Of a stretch of 64,000 nt of DNA, positions 24,819 to 33,088 are shown in pieces. Each line of letters opens with the position of its first letter. Positions within the stretch are counted from its first letter, which is position 1. Below the pieces are notes generated by a model. It had not been told where the DNA came from. It did not search any database and worked only from the letters and a program-made list of their open reading frames with translations. The translations under genes and the position numbers were made by a program. Source of the stretch: Clostridium omnivorum (GTDB taxonomy: Bacteria; Bacillota; Clostridia; Clostridiales; Clostridiaceae); contig NZ_BRXR01000001.1 of the NCBI RefSeq assembly GCF_026012015.1, positions 1,786,001-1,850,000 on the forward strand, written 5' to 3'.

Positions 24819-25913
24819 CTAATTCTCCCTTTTAATATATCCCTCTATCATTATGTCATCTTCAAAACGATGAACTTCTATAGCTTGAAGACGTATTGCA
24901 TCAGCCATATATGCCCTTCCAGCTCCACCAACTGGTGTTTTTGCAGCTTCACCACCAATAATCTTAGGTGCTACAAAGGCATTTACCTTATCCACAATAC
25001 CAGCCTCTAATGCTGCATAGTTTATTTTGCTTCCACCTTCCAAAAGTATGCTATCTATCTTCCTTTCTCCTAGAGTCTTCATTAAAAATGCTAAATCAAC
25101 TCCATTGTCTTTAAGTGGGGTTATAATAGCCTGTGCTCCTTTTTCTTCTAGAGCTTTTAGCTTATCCTTATCAGCTTTTTCAGTAGCCGCAATAATGGTA
25201 GGTGACTTAGATTCTAAATTTAATACTTTTGCTTCTAATGGAATCCTAGCACTGCTGTCTATAATTATCCTTGCTGCATCGCTCCCATTCTCAAGTCTTG
25301 TAGTTAACATAGGATCATCAGCAAGTACAGTACCTATACCTACCATAACTCCAGCAGCCCTATGTCTAAGTTCATGAACATATCTTCTTGAAGCCTCTCC
25401 AGTAATCCACTTGGAATCACCAGTATATGCTGCTATTTTTCCATCTAGGGTCATAGCTGTTTTCATTATGCAGAAGGGAAGCTTTGTTGTTATATATTTA
25501 AGGAATATTTCATTAAGCTTTTTCCCCTCTTCCTCCAACACTCCAGTGACTACCTCAATACCATTGTCTTCAAGTATTTTAATTCCCCTTCCTTCTACCA
25601 GTGGGTTAGGATCTTTTAAACCAATTATTACTCTTTTTATTCCCTTTTTAACTATTGCTTCTGCGCAAGGTGGAGTATTACCATAATGTGAACAGGGCTC
25701 TAAGGTAACGTACATATCCGCTCCCCTGACATCCTCCACAGCATTATTAAAAGCATTTATCTCTGCATGATGACTTCCATAAAGCTGATGATAGCCTTCA
25801 CCAATAATCCTGCCCTCTTTAACAATAACTGCTCCAACCAGAGGATTAGGATTTGTATAACCTGTTCCCTTCCTTGCCAGCTCCAATGCTCTTTGCATAT
25901 ACTTGATATCCAA
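24819..25913 (-). CDS. ribD: Bifunctional pyrimidine deaminase / reductase
   Basis: About 364 residues. N-terminal zinc deaminase (HHAEINAF, then PCSHYGNTPPC) and C-terminal NADPH reductase (MTLDGKIA, DSKWITGE, ILLEGGSKIN). It converts the RibA product to 5-amino-6-ribitylaminouracil phosphate in two steps. GGGGTGA is best spaced for the TTG at 25913; in-frame GTG codons at 25916 and 25922 sit too close. First gene behind the FMN riboswitch. Confidence 0.95.
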   Translation of the reverse strand: MDIKYMQRALELARKGTGYTNPNPLVGAVIVKEGRIIGEGYHQLYGSHHAEINAFNNAVEDVRGADMYVTLEPCSHYGNTPPCAEAIVKKGIKRVIIGLKDPNPLVEGRGIKILEDNGIEVVTGVLEEEGKKLNEIFLKYITTKLPFCIMKTAMTLDGKIAAYTGDSKWITGEASRRYVHELRHRAAGVMVGIGTVLADDPMLTTRLENGSDAARIIIDSSARIPLEAKVLNLESKSPTIIAATEKADKDKLKALEEKGAQAIITPLKDNGVDLAFLMKTLGERKIDSILLEGGSKINYAALEAGIVDKVNAFVAPKIIGGEAAKTPVGGAGRAYMADAIRLQAIEVHRFEDDIMIEGYIKREN

Positions 25914-25945
25914 CACAATCACCCCAATGTTTTATATAATTAATA

Positions 25946-25973
25946 AAGCCCTGAGAAATTATTCTCAGGGCTT
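25946..25973 (-). terminator. Riboswitch-controlled terminator before ribD
   Basis: A 12-bp perfect stem (AAGCCCTGAGAA with TTCTCAGGGCTT) with U-rich DNA on the leftward side. It lies between the FMN aptamer and ribD, so it is the likely expression platform. Confidence 0.85.
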
Positions 25974-26045
25974 AAAAGCACTAGTAACTTATTTAATAAT
26001 ATAACCTAAATAATTTATATTATTAAATATAAGCTAAGTTTTTAT

Positions 26046-26149
26046 CTTCTTTCATCCAGACTTTACTGTCGGCCTCGGAGTTTCACCGAATCTGCCTTAC
26101 GGCTCGCGGGCTATACCGCCGGTAGGGAATTACACCCTGCCCTGAAGAT
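26046..26149 (-). promoter_or_regulatory. FMN riboswitch (RFN element)
   Basis: On the leftward strand all conserved RFN segments occur in order: CTTCAGGGCAGGGTG, AATTCCCTACCGGCGGT, AGCCCGCGAGCC, GATTCGGTGAAACTCCGA, GGCCGACAGT and AGTCTGGATGAAAGAAG. FMN binding should favour the downstream terminator and shut off ribD-ribE-ribBA-ribH-HAD when flavin is plentiful. Confidence 0.97.
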
Positions 26150-26291
26150 TTATTCAGTTTTGATAGGCTAATAATATCACTACAAAATACCTACGTCAAC
26201 TATACGCTTATTATTTTTTATTGCATAGATCTATTCCTTTTCCTTAATTGTAAGGCTTGAAGCACTTCAGTGAATTGAAATTAATAGTTAT

Positions 26292-26318
26292 AAAAAAAGG
26301 TGCATCAGCACCCTTTTC
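26292..26318 (-). terminator. Terminator of the aldo/keto reductase gene
   Basis: AAGGTGC pairs with GCACCCTT (one bulged C) around ATCA, with a run of A/T giving Us on the leftward strand. Confidence 0.7.
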
Positions 26319-26329
26319 TTATAAAATTC

Positions 26330-27247
26330 TTATGGAAGCACATTGCCTGCTGCCCTATATATCTCATACCACTCTTGTCTTGTTAGTTCAACCTGTGAAG
26401 CTTTGCAAATATCCTTAAGACGCTTTTTATTTGTGGTACCTACAATTGGCTGAATTTTTGCAGGATGTCTTAAAATCCATGCTATTGCTATAGCTGAATT
26501 TGACACACCTTTAGCAGATGCAATTTCATTTATTTTATTATTTAATTCAGGAAACTTATCATTGTCTAAAAATGTACCCTCAAAAAATCCATATTGGAAA
26601 GGTGACCATGCCTGTATAGTTACATCCTTCAATCTGCAATACTCTAATACACTGCCATCTCTATCAATAGAAGCACCATTCTTCATATTTACATTAAGAC
26701 CTGAATCAATCATTCCAGTGTTGGTTACACTCAGCTGAAGCTGATTAATAACAATTTTATTATTTAAATATTTATTTAATAGTTCAATTTGCATAGGATT
26801 ATGGTTACTTACTCCAAAGTATCTAACCTTTCCGGATTTATGCAAAGCAGAAAAAGCCTCAGCAACTTCTTCTGGCTCCATTAGTGTATCTGGACGGTGA
26901 AGGAGAAGTACATCTATATACTCTGTTCTTAAACGCCTAAGACTTCCATCCACAGAACTCATAATATGTTCCTTTGAAAAATCATAGTATCCTTTTCTAA
27001 TGCCGCACTTTGTCTGGATTAAAAACTTTTCTCTAACACTAGGACTCATATTAACAGCTTCCGCAAAGACTTCCTCAGATTTACCTCCACCATAAATATC
27101 TGCATGATCAAAAAAGTTAATATTCTCCTCTAGAGCTGTATTTATGAGCTCAGCTGCTTCATTAGCAGTTAAATTATTTATCCTCATGCATCCCATTACA
27201 ATTTCAGAGGCACTTATTTTTCCCTCTGCAATATTTATCTTTTTCAT
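26330..27247 (-). CDS. Aldo/keto reductase
   Basis: 305 residues, single-domain TIM barrel. Catalytic tetrad segments: FFDHADIYGGG (Asp, Tyr), LIQTKCGIR (Lys) and LLHRPDTL (His). The coenzyme part PIVGTTNKKRL lies near the C-terminus. It is closest to the YdhF/AKR11-type oxidoreductases that reduce carbonyls with NADPH; the physiological substrate is unknown. The ATG at 27247 follows GAAGGTG. Monocistronic. Confidence 0.92.
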   Translation of the reverse strand: MKKINIAEGKISASEIVMGCMRINNLTANEAAELINTALEENINFFDHADIYGGGKSEEVFAEAVNMSPSVREKFLIQTKCGIRKGYYDFSKEHIMSSVDGSLRRLRTEYIDVLLLHRPDTLMEPEEVAEAFSALHKSGKVRYFGVSNHNPMQIELLNKYLNNKIVINQLQLSVTNTGMIDSGLNVNMKNGASIDRDGSVLEYCRLKDVTIQAWSPFQYGFFEGTFLDNDKFPELNNKINEIASAKGVSNSAIAIAWILRHPAKIQPIVGTTNKKRLKDICKASQVELTRQEWYEIYRAAGNVLP

Positions 27248-27338
27248 AATTTGCACCTTCTTTATATCAGCTTTACTATCTTAATAATTATTATAATCTT
27301 TTTATTAAAGTAAAACTATAAAACCCCATAAAAAAACA

Positions 27339-27354
27339 GGATGCCTCAGCATCC
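27339..27354 (-). terminator. Terminator of L,D-transpeptidase gene 1
   Basis: GGATGC/GCATCC stem with a CTCA loop, followed by seven T on the leftward strand. Confidence 0.75.
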
Positions 27355-27362
27355 CATTTTTA

Positions 27363-28784
27363 TTAATAAAAGCAAACTACAGGCGTACCTACCTGAATAT
27401 TATCGAATATAGCATTCGCCACAGCCGGTGGGCAGTTTACACAGCCATGAGAACCATTGGTCTTATATATATCCTTACCAAACTCCTGTCTCCAGTAAGC
27501 ATCGTGAAGCCCAACCCCTCTTACAAATGGCATCCAGAAGGAAACTGGAGTTGCATAGTCCTCACCCTTCAGTGTTGCATTTCTTTGCTTAAGCTTTACA
27601 CTATAAATACCTGTTGGAGTTCCGTTACCCTTACTTAAGTCTCCTGTAACAATATCCCCCTCTACTACAAGCGCACCATTTTTATAAAACCATAAATGCT
27701 GTTTTGTCATATCTACTTCAACATATGTATTGCCAATGTCATTGCTTATACTGCCAAAAGCAGTCTTTGAATATTTAGGTTCTCTTTCTACTACTTGTCC
27801 TTCTTTTATGGCCGCAAGTAAAGTTTGAACGTCATCATTAACACTAATTGCATAGCCATAATCTCCGCCACCAACAGCTATCATAGCACCAGATGATGTT
27901 TTAAAGTTTCTTGCCCTGCCTACAGTATTATACTTATTAGCAAGTCCTTGAACATACTCTCTAACTTTTTCCTCATCAATTTTAGCAGCAAAATCTTTAT
28001 CTACATAAATCCACTGTTTTATTATAGAACCGTCTATTACTTCACTTTGTCCACCCAATTTATAAGTGGTTTTTGAAGTTATATACTTATTAAGCAGGTC
28101 TTTAGCCGCTACTAGCTTTTGGTCTTTAGAAGTATACTGTGGATTTATATACAGCTTTTCTGCTTCTAAATCTATTGAAGTTTCAAGCTTTTTAACTGAG
28201 TTTTCCACCTTAGAATATAAACCGTCTTTGTTAAGCTTAGTTCCCATAACTTCATTTTCAATAACATAGCCGTTATCAGTATATTTTATACCAGCATCCT
28301 TAGGCTCAACTATGTTTTTGCTATCAAGACAAGCTAGCTTATCAAATTGCTTTTTTAATAAATCTTTATCATATACAAGTTCTAATGATATATTTGTGTC
28401 CTTCTTATCAAAAAAAGCTGATATCCATTTATATCCCTTTTGCTTATCCTTAAGGTCTTGAACTGATTTGTCTGCATCATATTTCATTCCTATATCCGCA
28501 GCTTTAATCTGTTCAGTTTTTCCTTCTCTTTCCTTTAAGCTCAAGCTGTAATCTTTAAGCTGTGCTGCTACTTCAGTTTTTACCTTCTCTACAGTTTTAC
28601 CAGATGCATTAATGCCATTAATTACAGAACCATAATAAAAATGATTCGTATAATATGCAGCTACTCCAAAGTAAATGATAAGTAGAGTACCAAGTAAAAT
28701 GCTGCTTCCTATTATAACCTTTTTACGGTTAGGTTTTTTCTTTCTTGTACTTCTATCTGTTTCTATATTTCTCTCAGTTTCCGT
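27363..28784 (-). CDS. L,D-transpeptidase (YkuD) with membrane anchor, non-canonical start
   Basis: About 473 residues if begun at the ACG at 28784. A basic N-terminus (KKKPNRKK), one membrane helix, a long region of two PG-binding-4-type domains, and a C-terminal YkuD domain with the catalytic NGSHGCVNCP. It makes 3-3 crosslinks in peptidoglycan or attaches groups to it, outside the cell. The in-frame region before TTG 28544 encodes the anchor and matches the paralogue at 33089, but it contains no ATG, GTG or TTG. AGGAGGGG sits seven bases before an ACG, and an ATT lies just before that. Translation from TTG 28544 would lose the anchor. Confidence 0.85.
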   Translation of the reverse strand, partial: TETERNIETDRSTRKKKPNRKKVIIGSSILLGTLLIIYFGVAAYYTNHFYYGSVINGINASGKTVEKVKTEVAAQLKDYSLSLKEREGKTEQIKAADIGMKYDADKSVQDLKDKQKGYKWISAFFDKKDTNISLELVYDKDLLKKQFDKLACLDSKNIVEPKDAGIKYTDNGYVIENEVMGTKLNKDGLYSKVENSVKKLETSIDLEAEKLYINPQYTSKDQKLVAAKDLLNKYITSKTTYKLGGQSEVIDGSIIKQWIYVDKDFAAKIDEEKVREYVQGLANKYNTVGRARNFKTSSGAMIAVGGGDYGYAISVNDDVQTLLAAIKEGQVVEREPKYSKTAFGSISNDIGNTYVEVDMTKQHLWFYKNGALVVEGDIVTGDLSKGNGTPTGIYSVKLKQRNATLKGEDYATPVSFWMPFVRGVGLHDAYWRQEFGKDIYKTNGSHGCVNCPPAVANAIFDNIQVGTPVVCFY

Positions 28785-28851
28785 AATAACGCCCCTCCTG
28801 TTCGAGTAAATCTTAGAATAATTCTATATTCCACTTCATTAAACAATAAAA

Positions 28852-28912
28852 AAATTCCATCTGCCAAACCTAGGCAGAAAAAAACTAGCGGCACCTTTGT
28901 AAGCAGCTAGTT
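28852..28912 (-). terminator. Two tandem terminator-like hairpins
   Basis: AACTAGC/GCTAGTT (28883-28912) followed by T7 on the leftward strand, then CTGCC/GGCAG (28861-28875) with a further T-run. They separate the fabF region from the L,D-transpeptidase gene. Confidence 0.7.
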
Positions 28913-29028
28913 AATATGCTAATAATAACTACGCATATAATATTATAAACCAACAATTTAAAATAATAAACATTGATTTACATTTTAATTCTCAATTATA
29001 TGATCTTTTTCTAACTTTTTAATAAAAA

Positions 29029-29193
29029 TTATACTGTTATATCCTTCTTATTATAAATTGCAAAGGAAGCCCCTACACATATAATCATTACTGCCAGCAT
29101 TACAAATACATACTTAAGCTCTAGGGCGTTATTTGAAATTATCTTTGAAGAATCCACATAGCTAAAAAAACTTATATATTTAAAGGCAGGGGT
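29029..29193 (-). pseudogene. C-terminal remnant of an ABC-2 type permease
   Basis: Directly after the fabF stop, in the same frame, 54 codons encode FKYISFFSYVDSSKIISNNA and then a membrane helix with YVFVMLAVMIICVGASFAIY and the ending NKKDITV. This is the usual C-terminus of ABC-2 permease subunits. No start, ribosome site or upstream domain exists; the rest of the gene is missing, apparently replaced by fabF. Confidence 0.7.
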
Positions 29194-30429
29194 TTAACAT
29201 ATTCCTTTTAAAACTAATGATGCATTATGTCCTCCAAATCCAAAGGAATTAGTCAAAGCATAGTTAAATTCTAAATTTTTACCTTCATTAGGTACGTAGT
29301 ACAAATCACATTCTGGATCCGGAGTTTTATAATTTATTGTTGGAGGCAAAAATTTCTCTTTAACTGAAAATGCAGTTATAATAGCCTCCACAGCACCTGA
29401 TGCTCCTAACAAGTGCGCTGTCATCGATTTTGTTGAGCTAATAGGAATCTCATATGCATATTGCCCAAACACAGACTTTACAGCAGCAGTTTCATTCTTA
29501 TCATTTGGTTTTGTAGACGTCCCGTGGGCATTTATATATCCAATGCCAGAAGGTTTTATACCGGCATCTTCAATAGCAAGCTTCATACACCTAGCAGCAC
29601 CTTCTCCTCCTTCAGCAGGCGCAGTTATATGATATGCATCATTTGTGCAGCCATAGCCAACTACCTCAGCCACGATATCTGCTCCTCTATTTAAAGCATG
29701 CTCAAGCTCCTCAAGTATAAGTACACCAGCACCTTCTCCTAGTACAAATCCACTTCTTTCTAAATCAAAGGGTCTACAGGCTGATGCAGGATCATTATTC
29801 GTTGTCATAGCTTTACTTGCACAAAAGCCCGCTAAGGTTAATCCTGTAATAGGTGCCTCAGCTCCTCCAGCAATCATAACATCTGCATCATTTCTTTGGA
29901 TTACCTTAAATGCATCGCCAATAGAATTGGTTGATGAAGCGCAAGCTGTAACAGAGCACTCATTGAAGCCTTTAAATCCATATTTTATGGCTATAACCCC
30001 TGAGGCCATATTAGGAATCATCATTGGAACAAAAAATGGACTTACTCTGCGATAACCTTTTTCTATTAATTCACTATGCTGATTTACCATAGTTTCAATG
30101 CCGCCAATACCTGTGCCGATTATTACCCCTACTCTTTCTTTGTTTACCTTATCTAAATCCAACCTTGAATCTTCAATTGCCATTTGGGCAGATGCCAAAG
30201 CAAACTGCGCAAATCTATCCGTCCTTTTAACTTCTTTTTTATCAATAAAGTCATTTGGATTAAAGTCCTTTACCTCAGCTCCAACTTTAGTAGGTAATTC
30301 AGAAACATCTACTCTTTCAATCCTGTTTATTCCACATTTTCCACTCTTTATTGACTGCCAAAGCTTATTTGCACCAATTCCAAGGGATGTGACAGCCCCC
30401 ATACCTGTAATAACTACTCTTCTTTTCAT
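29194..30429 (-). CDS. fabF: Beta-ketoacyl-ACP synthase II
   Basis: 411 residues, full length. The Cys-His-His triad is intact: [23 protein letters not shown] and [17 protein letters not shown]; the ending [15 protein letters not shown] is canonical. It elongates acyl-ACP chains with malonyl-ACP in the cytoplasm. It stands alone, away from any other fab gene, next to a permease remnant, so it may be a second copy recruited for a special lipid or a relocated gene. AGGAGG precedes the ATG. Confidence 0.95.
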   Translation of the reverse strand: MKRRVVITGMGAVTSLGIGANKLWQSIKSGKCGINRIERVDVSELPTKVGAEVKDFNPNDFIDKKEVKRTDRFAQFALASAQMAIEDSRLDLDKVNKERVGVIIGTGIGGIETMVNQHSELIEKGYRRVSPFFVPMMIPNMASGVIAIKYGFKGFNECSVTACASSTNSIGDAFKVIQRNDADVMIAGGAEAPITGLTLAGFCASKAMTTNNDPASACRPFDLERSGFVLGEGAGVLILEELEHALNRGADIVAEVVGYGCTNDAYHITAPAEGGEGAARCMKLAIEDAGIKPSGIGYINAHGTSTKPNDKNETAAVKSVFGQYAYEIPISSTKSMTAHLLGASGAVEAIITAFSVKEKFLPPTINYKTPDPECDLYYVPNEGKNLEFNYALTNSFGFGGHNASLVLKGIC

Positions 30430-30552
30430 AAAGTCCTCCTACTTTCATATTAATAGTTACAGTTTAATTTTTTCAAATTTGCATAGCATTTACTTTAATT
30501 GATTTAATAGATATAATAAATTTGAAATGAATGAGTTTTACCTTTGAATATA

Positions 30553-30579
30553 ATTTTAATAGATATTATCCATTAAAAT
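30553..30579. promoter_or_regulatory. Inverted repeat between fabF and the AraC-type gene
   Basis: ATTTTAAT and ATTAAAAT (8 bp) flank 11 bases between the divergent genes. A TATAAT follows for the rightward gene. It may be an operator for either gene; AT-richness lowers confidence. Confidence 0.4.
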
Positions 30580-30634
30580 GAACCAATATTGCTTTTTGAT
30601 ATAATAACTATTAATAGGATAAGGTGTTTAAAAT

Positions 30635-31516
30635 ATGAAAGACTTAAAAGAAGCTATAGTTTCAACTATAGATTATATTGAGAAAAATCTTTATAATAAG
30701 ATTTCTTTAGATGATATATCCAAGCATACTGGGATATCAAAATATTATCTACATAGAATTTTTAAATCTTTAACAGGAGAGTCTATTATTGAATATGTTC
30801 AATCACGAAAGCTAACAGCAAGTATTAGTGAACTTTTAAATACTAATATGAGAATTATAGATATTGCTTTAGATTATGGCTTTGACTATGAGCAGTCTTA
30901 TATAAGAGCTTTCAAAAAGGCCTTTGGCTGTACCCCTCTAAAAGTGAGATCAGACCAAACCTCATTAAGTCTAGTTATTAAAGAAAAAATTAATACTAAC
31001 GATATCTTGTCTCTGGGTAATTCGATTACTTATAACCCACATTTTGTATTTAGACAAAAGTTTAATTTAATCGGTATTAAGCATAAAATATTAAGTAAAT
31101 CTGGTGATAAAACTGCAAATGCATATGGACGTGATTTCTTTTATAATTATAAGGATAAAATTAGTAGCACTATAAACCCACAGGTGTATTTTGGTTATAC
31201 AGACTGGAGCAGTAATGGATTCATATATTACATTCCAAGTGTACAGGTGCATGATTTGACTAATATTCCCGAAGGAATGACAGGTATTTCTATACCAGCC
31301 CATAAGTACGTAGTATTTCGTTTTGTTGGCTTTTTTCGTCCTGATGATATTAATGGAAGACATGTAGGCCGTTTATTAGTTCAATTATATTCTAAATGGA
31401 TTTTTAAATCAGGTTATAACTTCGCTGATACTTTTAGGTTTGAATATATTGATACCTCCATGTCAAAAGATAACTATTGCGAATTATATGTATATCAGCC
31501 AATAGTGGAGTGTTAA
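30635..31516 (+). CDS. AraC-family regulator with GyrI-like effector domain
   Basis: 293 residues. Two AraC helix-turn-helix motifs are at the N-terminus (LDDISKHTGISKYYLHRIFK and IIDIALDYGFDYEQSYIRAF), followed from about residue 130 by a GyrI-like/Rob-type small-molecule-binding domain (IPEGMTGISIPAHKYVVFRF). The architecture resembles Rob/MarA-type multidrug-response regulators. A separate single-domain GyrI-like protein is encoded two genes downstream with a similar PEGMT core, so the two may bind the same ligand. Confidence 0.88.
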   Translation: MKDLKEAIVSTIDYIEKNLYNKISLDDISKHTGISKYYLHRIFKSLTGESIIEYVQSRKLTASISELLNTNMRIIDIALDYGFDYEQSYIRAFKKAFGCTPLKVRSDQTSLSLVIKEKINTNDILSLGNSITYNPHFVFRQKFNLIGIKHKILSKSGDKTANAYGRDFFYNYKDKISSTINPQVYFGYTDWSSNGFIYYIPSVQVHDLTNIPEGMTGISIPAHKYVVFRFVGFFRPDDINGRHVGRLLVQLYSKWIFKSGYNFADTFRFEYIDTSMSKDNYCELYVYQPIVEC

Positions 31517-31555
31517 GTCCCAGTTTGAAAGAAATTAGGATAGGAGTGTGATCTC

Positions 31556-32527
31556 ATGAGACTTCACAGGCTTTTAGGTATTATTATGCTAATTGATTCC
31601 AGAGGAATAATGAAAGCAAGAAATTTAGCAGAAATTCTTGAAACCTCCGAGAGAAGTATATATAGAGACATTGATATATTATGTGAAGCAGGTATTCCCA
31701 TTACCTCAATTCCAGGTCCAAATGGAGGATATTCCTTTATGGAAGGCTATAAAATTAATTCTAATAGCCTAGGAAGTGAAGATGTAGTGAATTTACTTCT
31801 TTCCAGTATGGGCATTAGACCAGAAAATAATACAGGGGCCTCTGAGGAACTAAACAATGCCTTTATTAAGCTTGAAAGCTCTGTTTCTAAGGAGCATAGG
31901 CAGGAGATTGTTAGGGCTAAGGAAAGCTTTTTCGTTGATTCCGAGCCTTGGTGGGGCAAAAGGCATGAAAATCAATATGTGGATTTAATAAAAAAATCAG
32001 TACTTAATTTAAATAAATTAAAAATACATTATAAGAAATATACTGGCGAAGTATCAGAACGGGTTATAAGACCTTACGGTGTAGTAATAAAAAACTCCCA
32101 GTGGTATATGGTAGCCTTTTGTGAATTAAAAAATGAAATTAGAGTTTTTAAATGTGCTAGAGTAACAGATATTGAAGTGCTGGAGGAAAGCTTCATTATG
32201 CCAGACAGCTTTTATTTAAAAGACTTTTGGAAAAAGAGCAAGAAGCAATTTGTGACAAGAACAGTTTCTGAATCAGTTAGCAGCTCTTATCCTGTAAAGC
32301 TTAAATTTTACGAAGAAAAGAAAAAGCTGCTTGAAGGCTTTAATATCTGTTCCACCACTGAAGATAATGGATATTTTATTTATGATATAGATATGATAAG
32401 CTTTACCACAGCCTGTAATGTTATTTTCCCTATGAGTGATAGATTAGAGGTTTTAGACCCTACTGAACTAAGAGAATTTATTATAAATAAAAGCAAAAAA
32501 ATATGTGATTTATATAAAATTAACTAA
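31556..32527 (+). CDS. YafY-type HTH/WYL transcriptional regulator
   Basis: 323 residues. N-terminal HTH (LAEILETSERSIYRDIDILCEAGIP, the DeoR/HTH_11 type), then a WYL domain (VIRPYGVVIKNSQWYMVAFC) and a C-terminal WCX extension. WYL domains bind nucleic-acid-like or nucleotide ligands. It lies 39 bases after the AraC-type gene and 75 bases before the GyrI-like gene, so the three probably form one regulatory unit. GGAGTGTGA precedes the ATG. Confidence 0.9.
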   Translation: MRLHRLLGIIMLIDSRGIMKARNLAEILETSERSIYRDIDILCEAGIPITSIPGPNGGYSFMEGYKINSNSLGSEDVVNLLLSSMGIRPENNTGASEELNNAFIKLESSVSKEHRQEIVRAKESFFVDSEPWWGKRHENQYVDLIKKSVLNLNKLKIHYKKYTGEVSERVIRPYGVVIKNSQWYMVAFCELKNEIRVFKCARVTDIEVLEESFIMPDSFYLKDFWKKSKKQFVTRTVSESVSSSYPVKLKFYEEKKKLLEGFNICSTTEDNGYFIYDIDMISFTTACNVIFPMSDRLEVLDPTELREFIINKSKKICDLYKIN

Positions 32528-32602
32528 ATCCCTGACACATTATTGGCAAGGATTGTTTGCTATACTTTATATATCAAATGTATGAAAGGTAGGTAAATAA
32601 TT

Positions 32603-33052
32603 ATGAGAGAGAAAATAGTTAATATTAAAGGTTTCAAGGCTGTAGGGCTAACTTACTTTGGAGACAATAACAATGGAGAAATTCCAAACATGTGGAATAC
32701 CTTTAACAAGCTTTACAAGGATATAAAGCATAAGAGTGCTTCAATGCTTTGTTATGGAGTATGCGATGATATGCCGGACTCTGAAGGTAAGTTCCACTAT
32801 ACAGCTTGTGCAGAAGTAGACAGCTTTGAGGATATTCCAGAAGGAATGACAACAGTAGTTGTGCCAGAAGGAAAATATGTTGTGTACACCTTTGTTGGTG
32901 CTTTAAAAGACTTAGGTGAATTTTATGATAATATATTCAGTAAATGGATACCAGCCGCTGAGTATGAACTAGATTATAGACCTCAGCTCGAGTTATACGA
33001 TGATAGATTTATGAACAATGGAGAGTTTGATGTATACATTCCTATTAAATAA
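32603..33052 (+). CDS. GyrI-like small-molecule-binding protein
   Basis: 149 residues covering exactly one GyrI-like/effector-binding domain: MWNTFNKLYKDI, then a SMLCYGVCDDMP strand, IPEGMTTVVVPEGKYVVYTF and a final FDVYIPIK. Such stand-alone proteins bind or hydrolyse hydrophobic cationic compounds, or act as partner regulators. The domain is homologous to the C-terminal half of the AraC-type protein upstream. AAAGGTAGG precedes the ATG. Its own promoter is possible in the short gap. Confidence 0.85.
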   Translation: MREKIVNIKGFKAVGLTYFGDNNNGEIPNMWNTFNKLYKDIKHKSASMLCYGVCDDMPDSEGKFHYTACAEVDSFEDIPEGMTTVVVPEGKYVVYTFVGALKDLGEFYDNIFSKWIPAAEYELDYRPQLELYDDRFMNNGEFDVYIPIK

Positions 33053-33058
33053 GACAAT

Positions 33059-33082
33059 AGCCCTTAGCACGCGCTAGGGGCT
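33059..33082. terminator. Terminator between convergent genes
   Basis: AGCCCTTAGC pairs with GCTAGGGGCT (one G-U) around ACGC-type loop bases. It lies between the GyrI-like gene and L,D-transpeptidase gene 2. Confidence 0.75.
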
Positions 33083-33088
33083 TATCTC

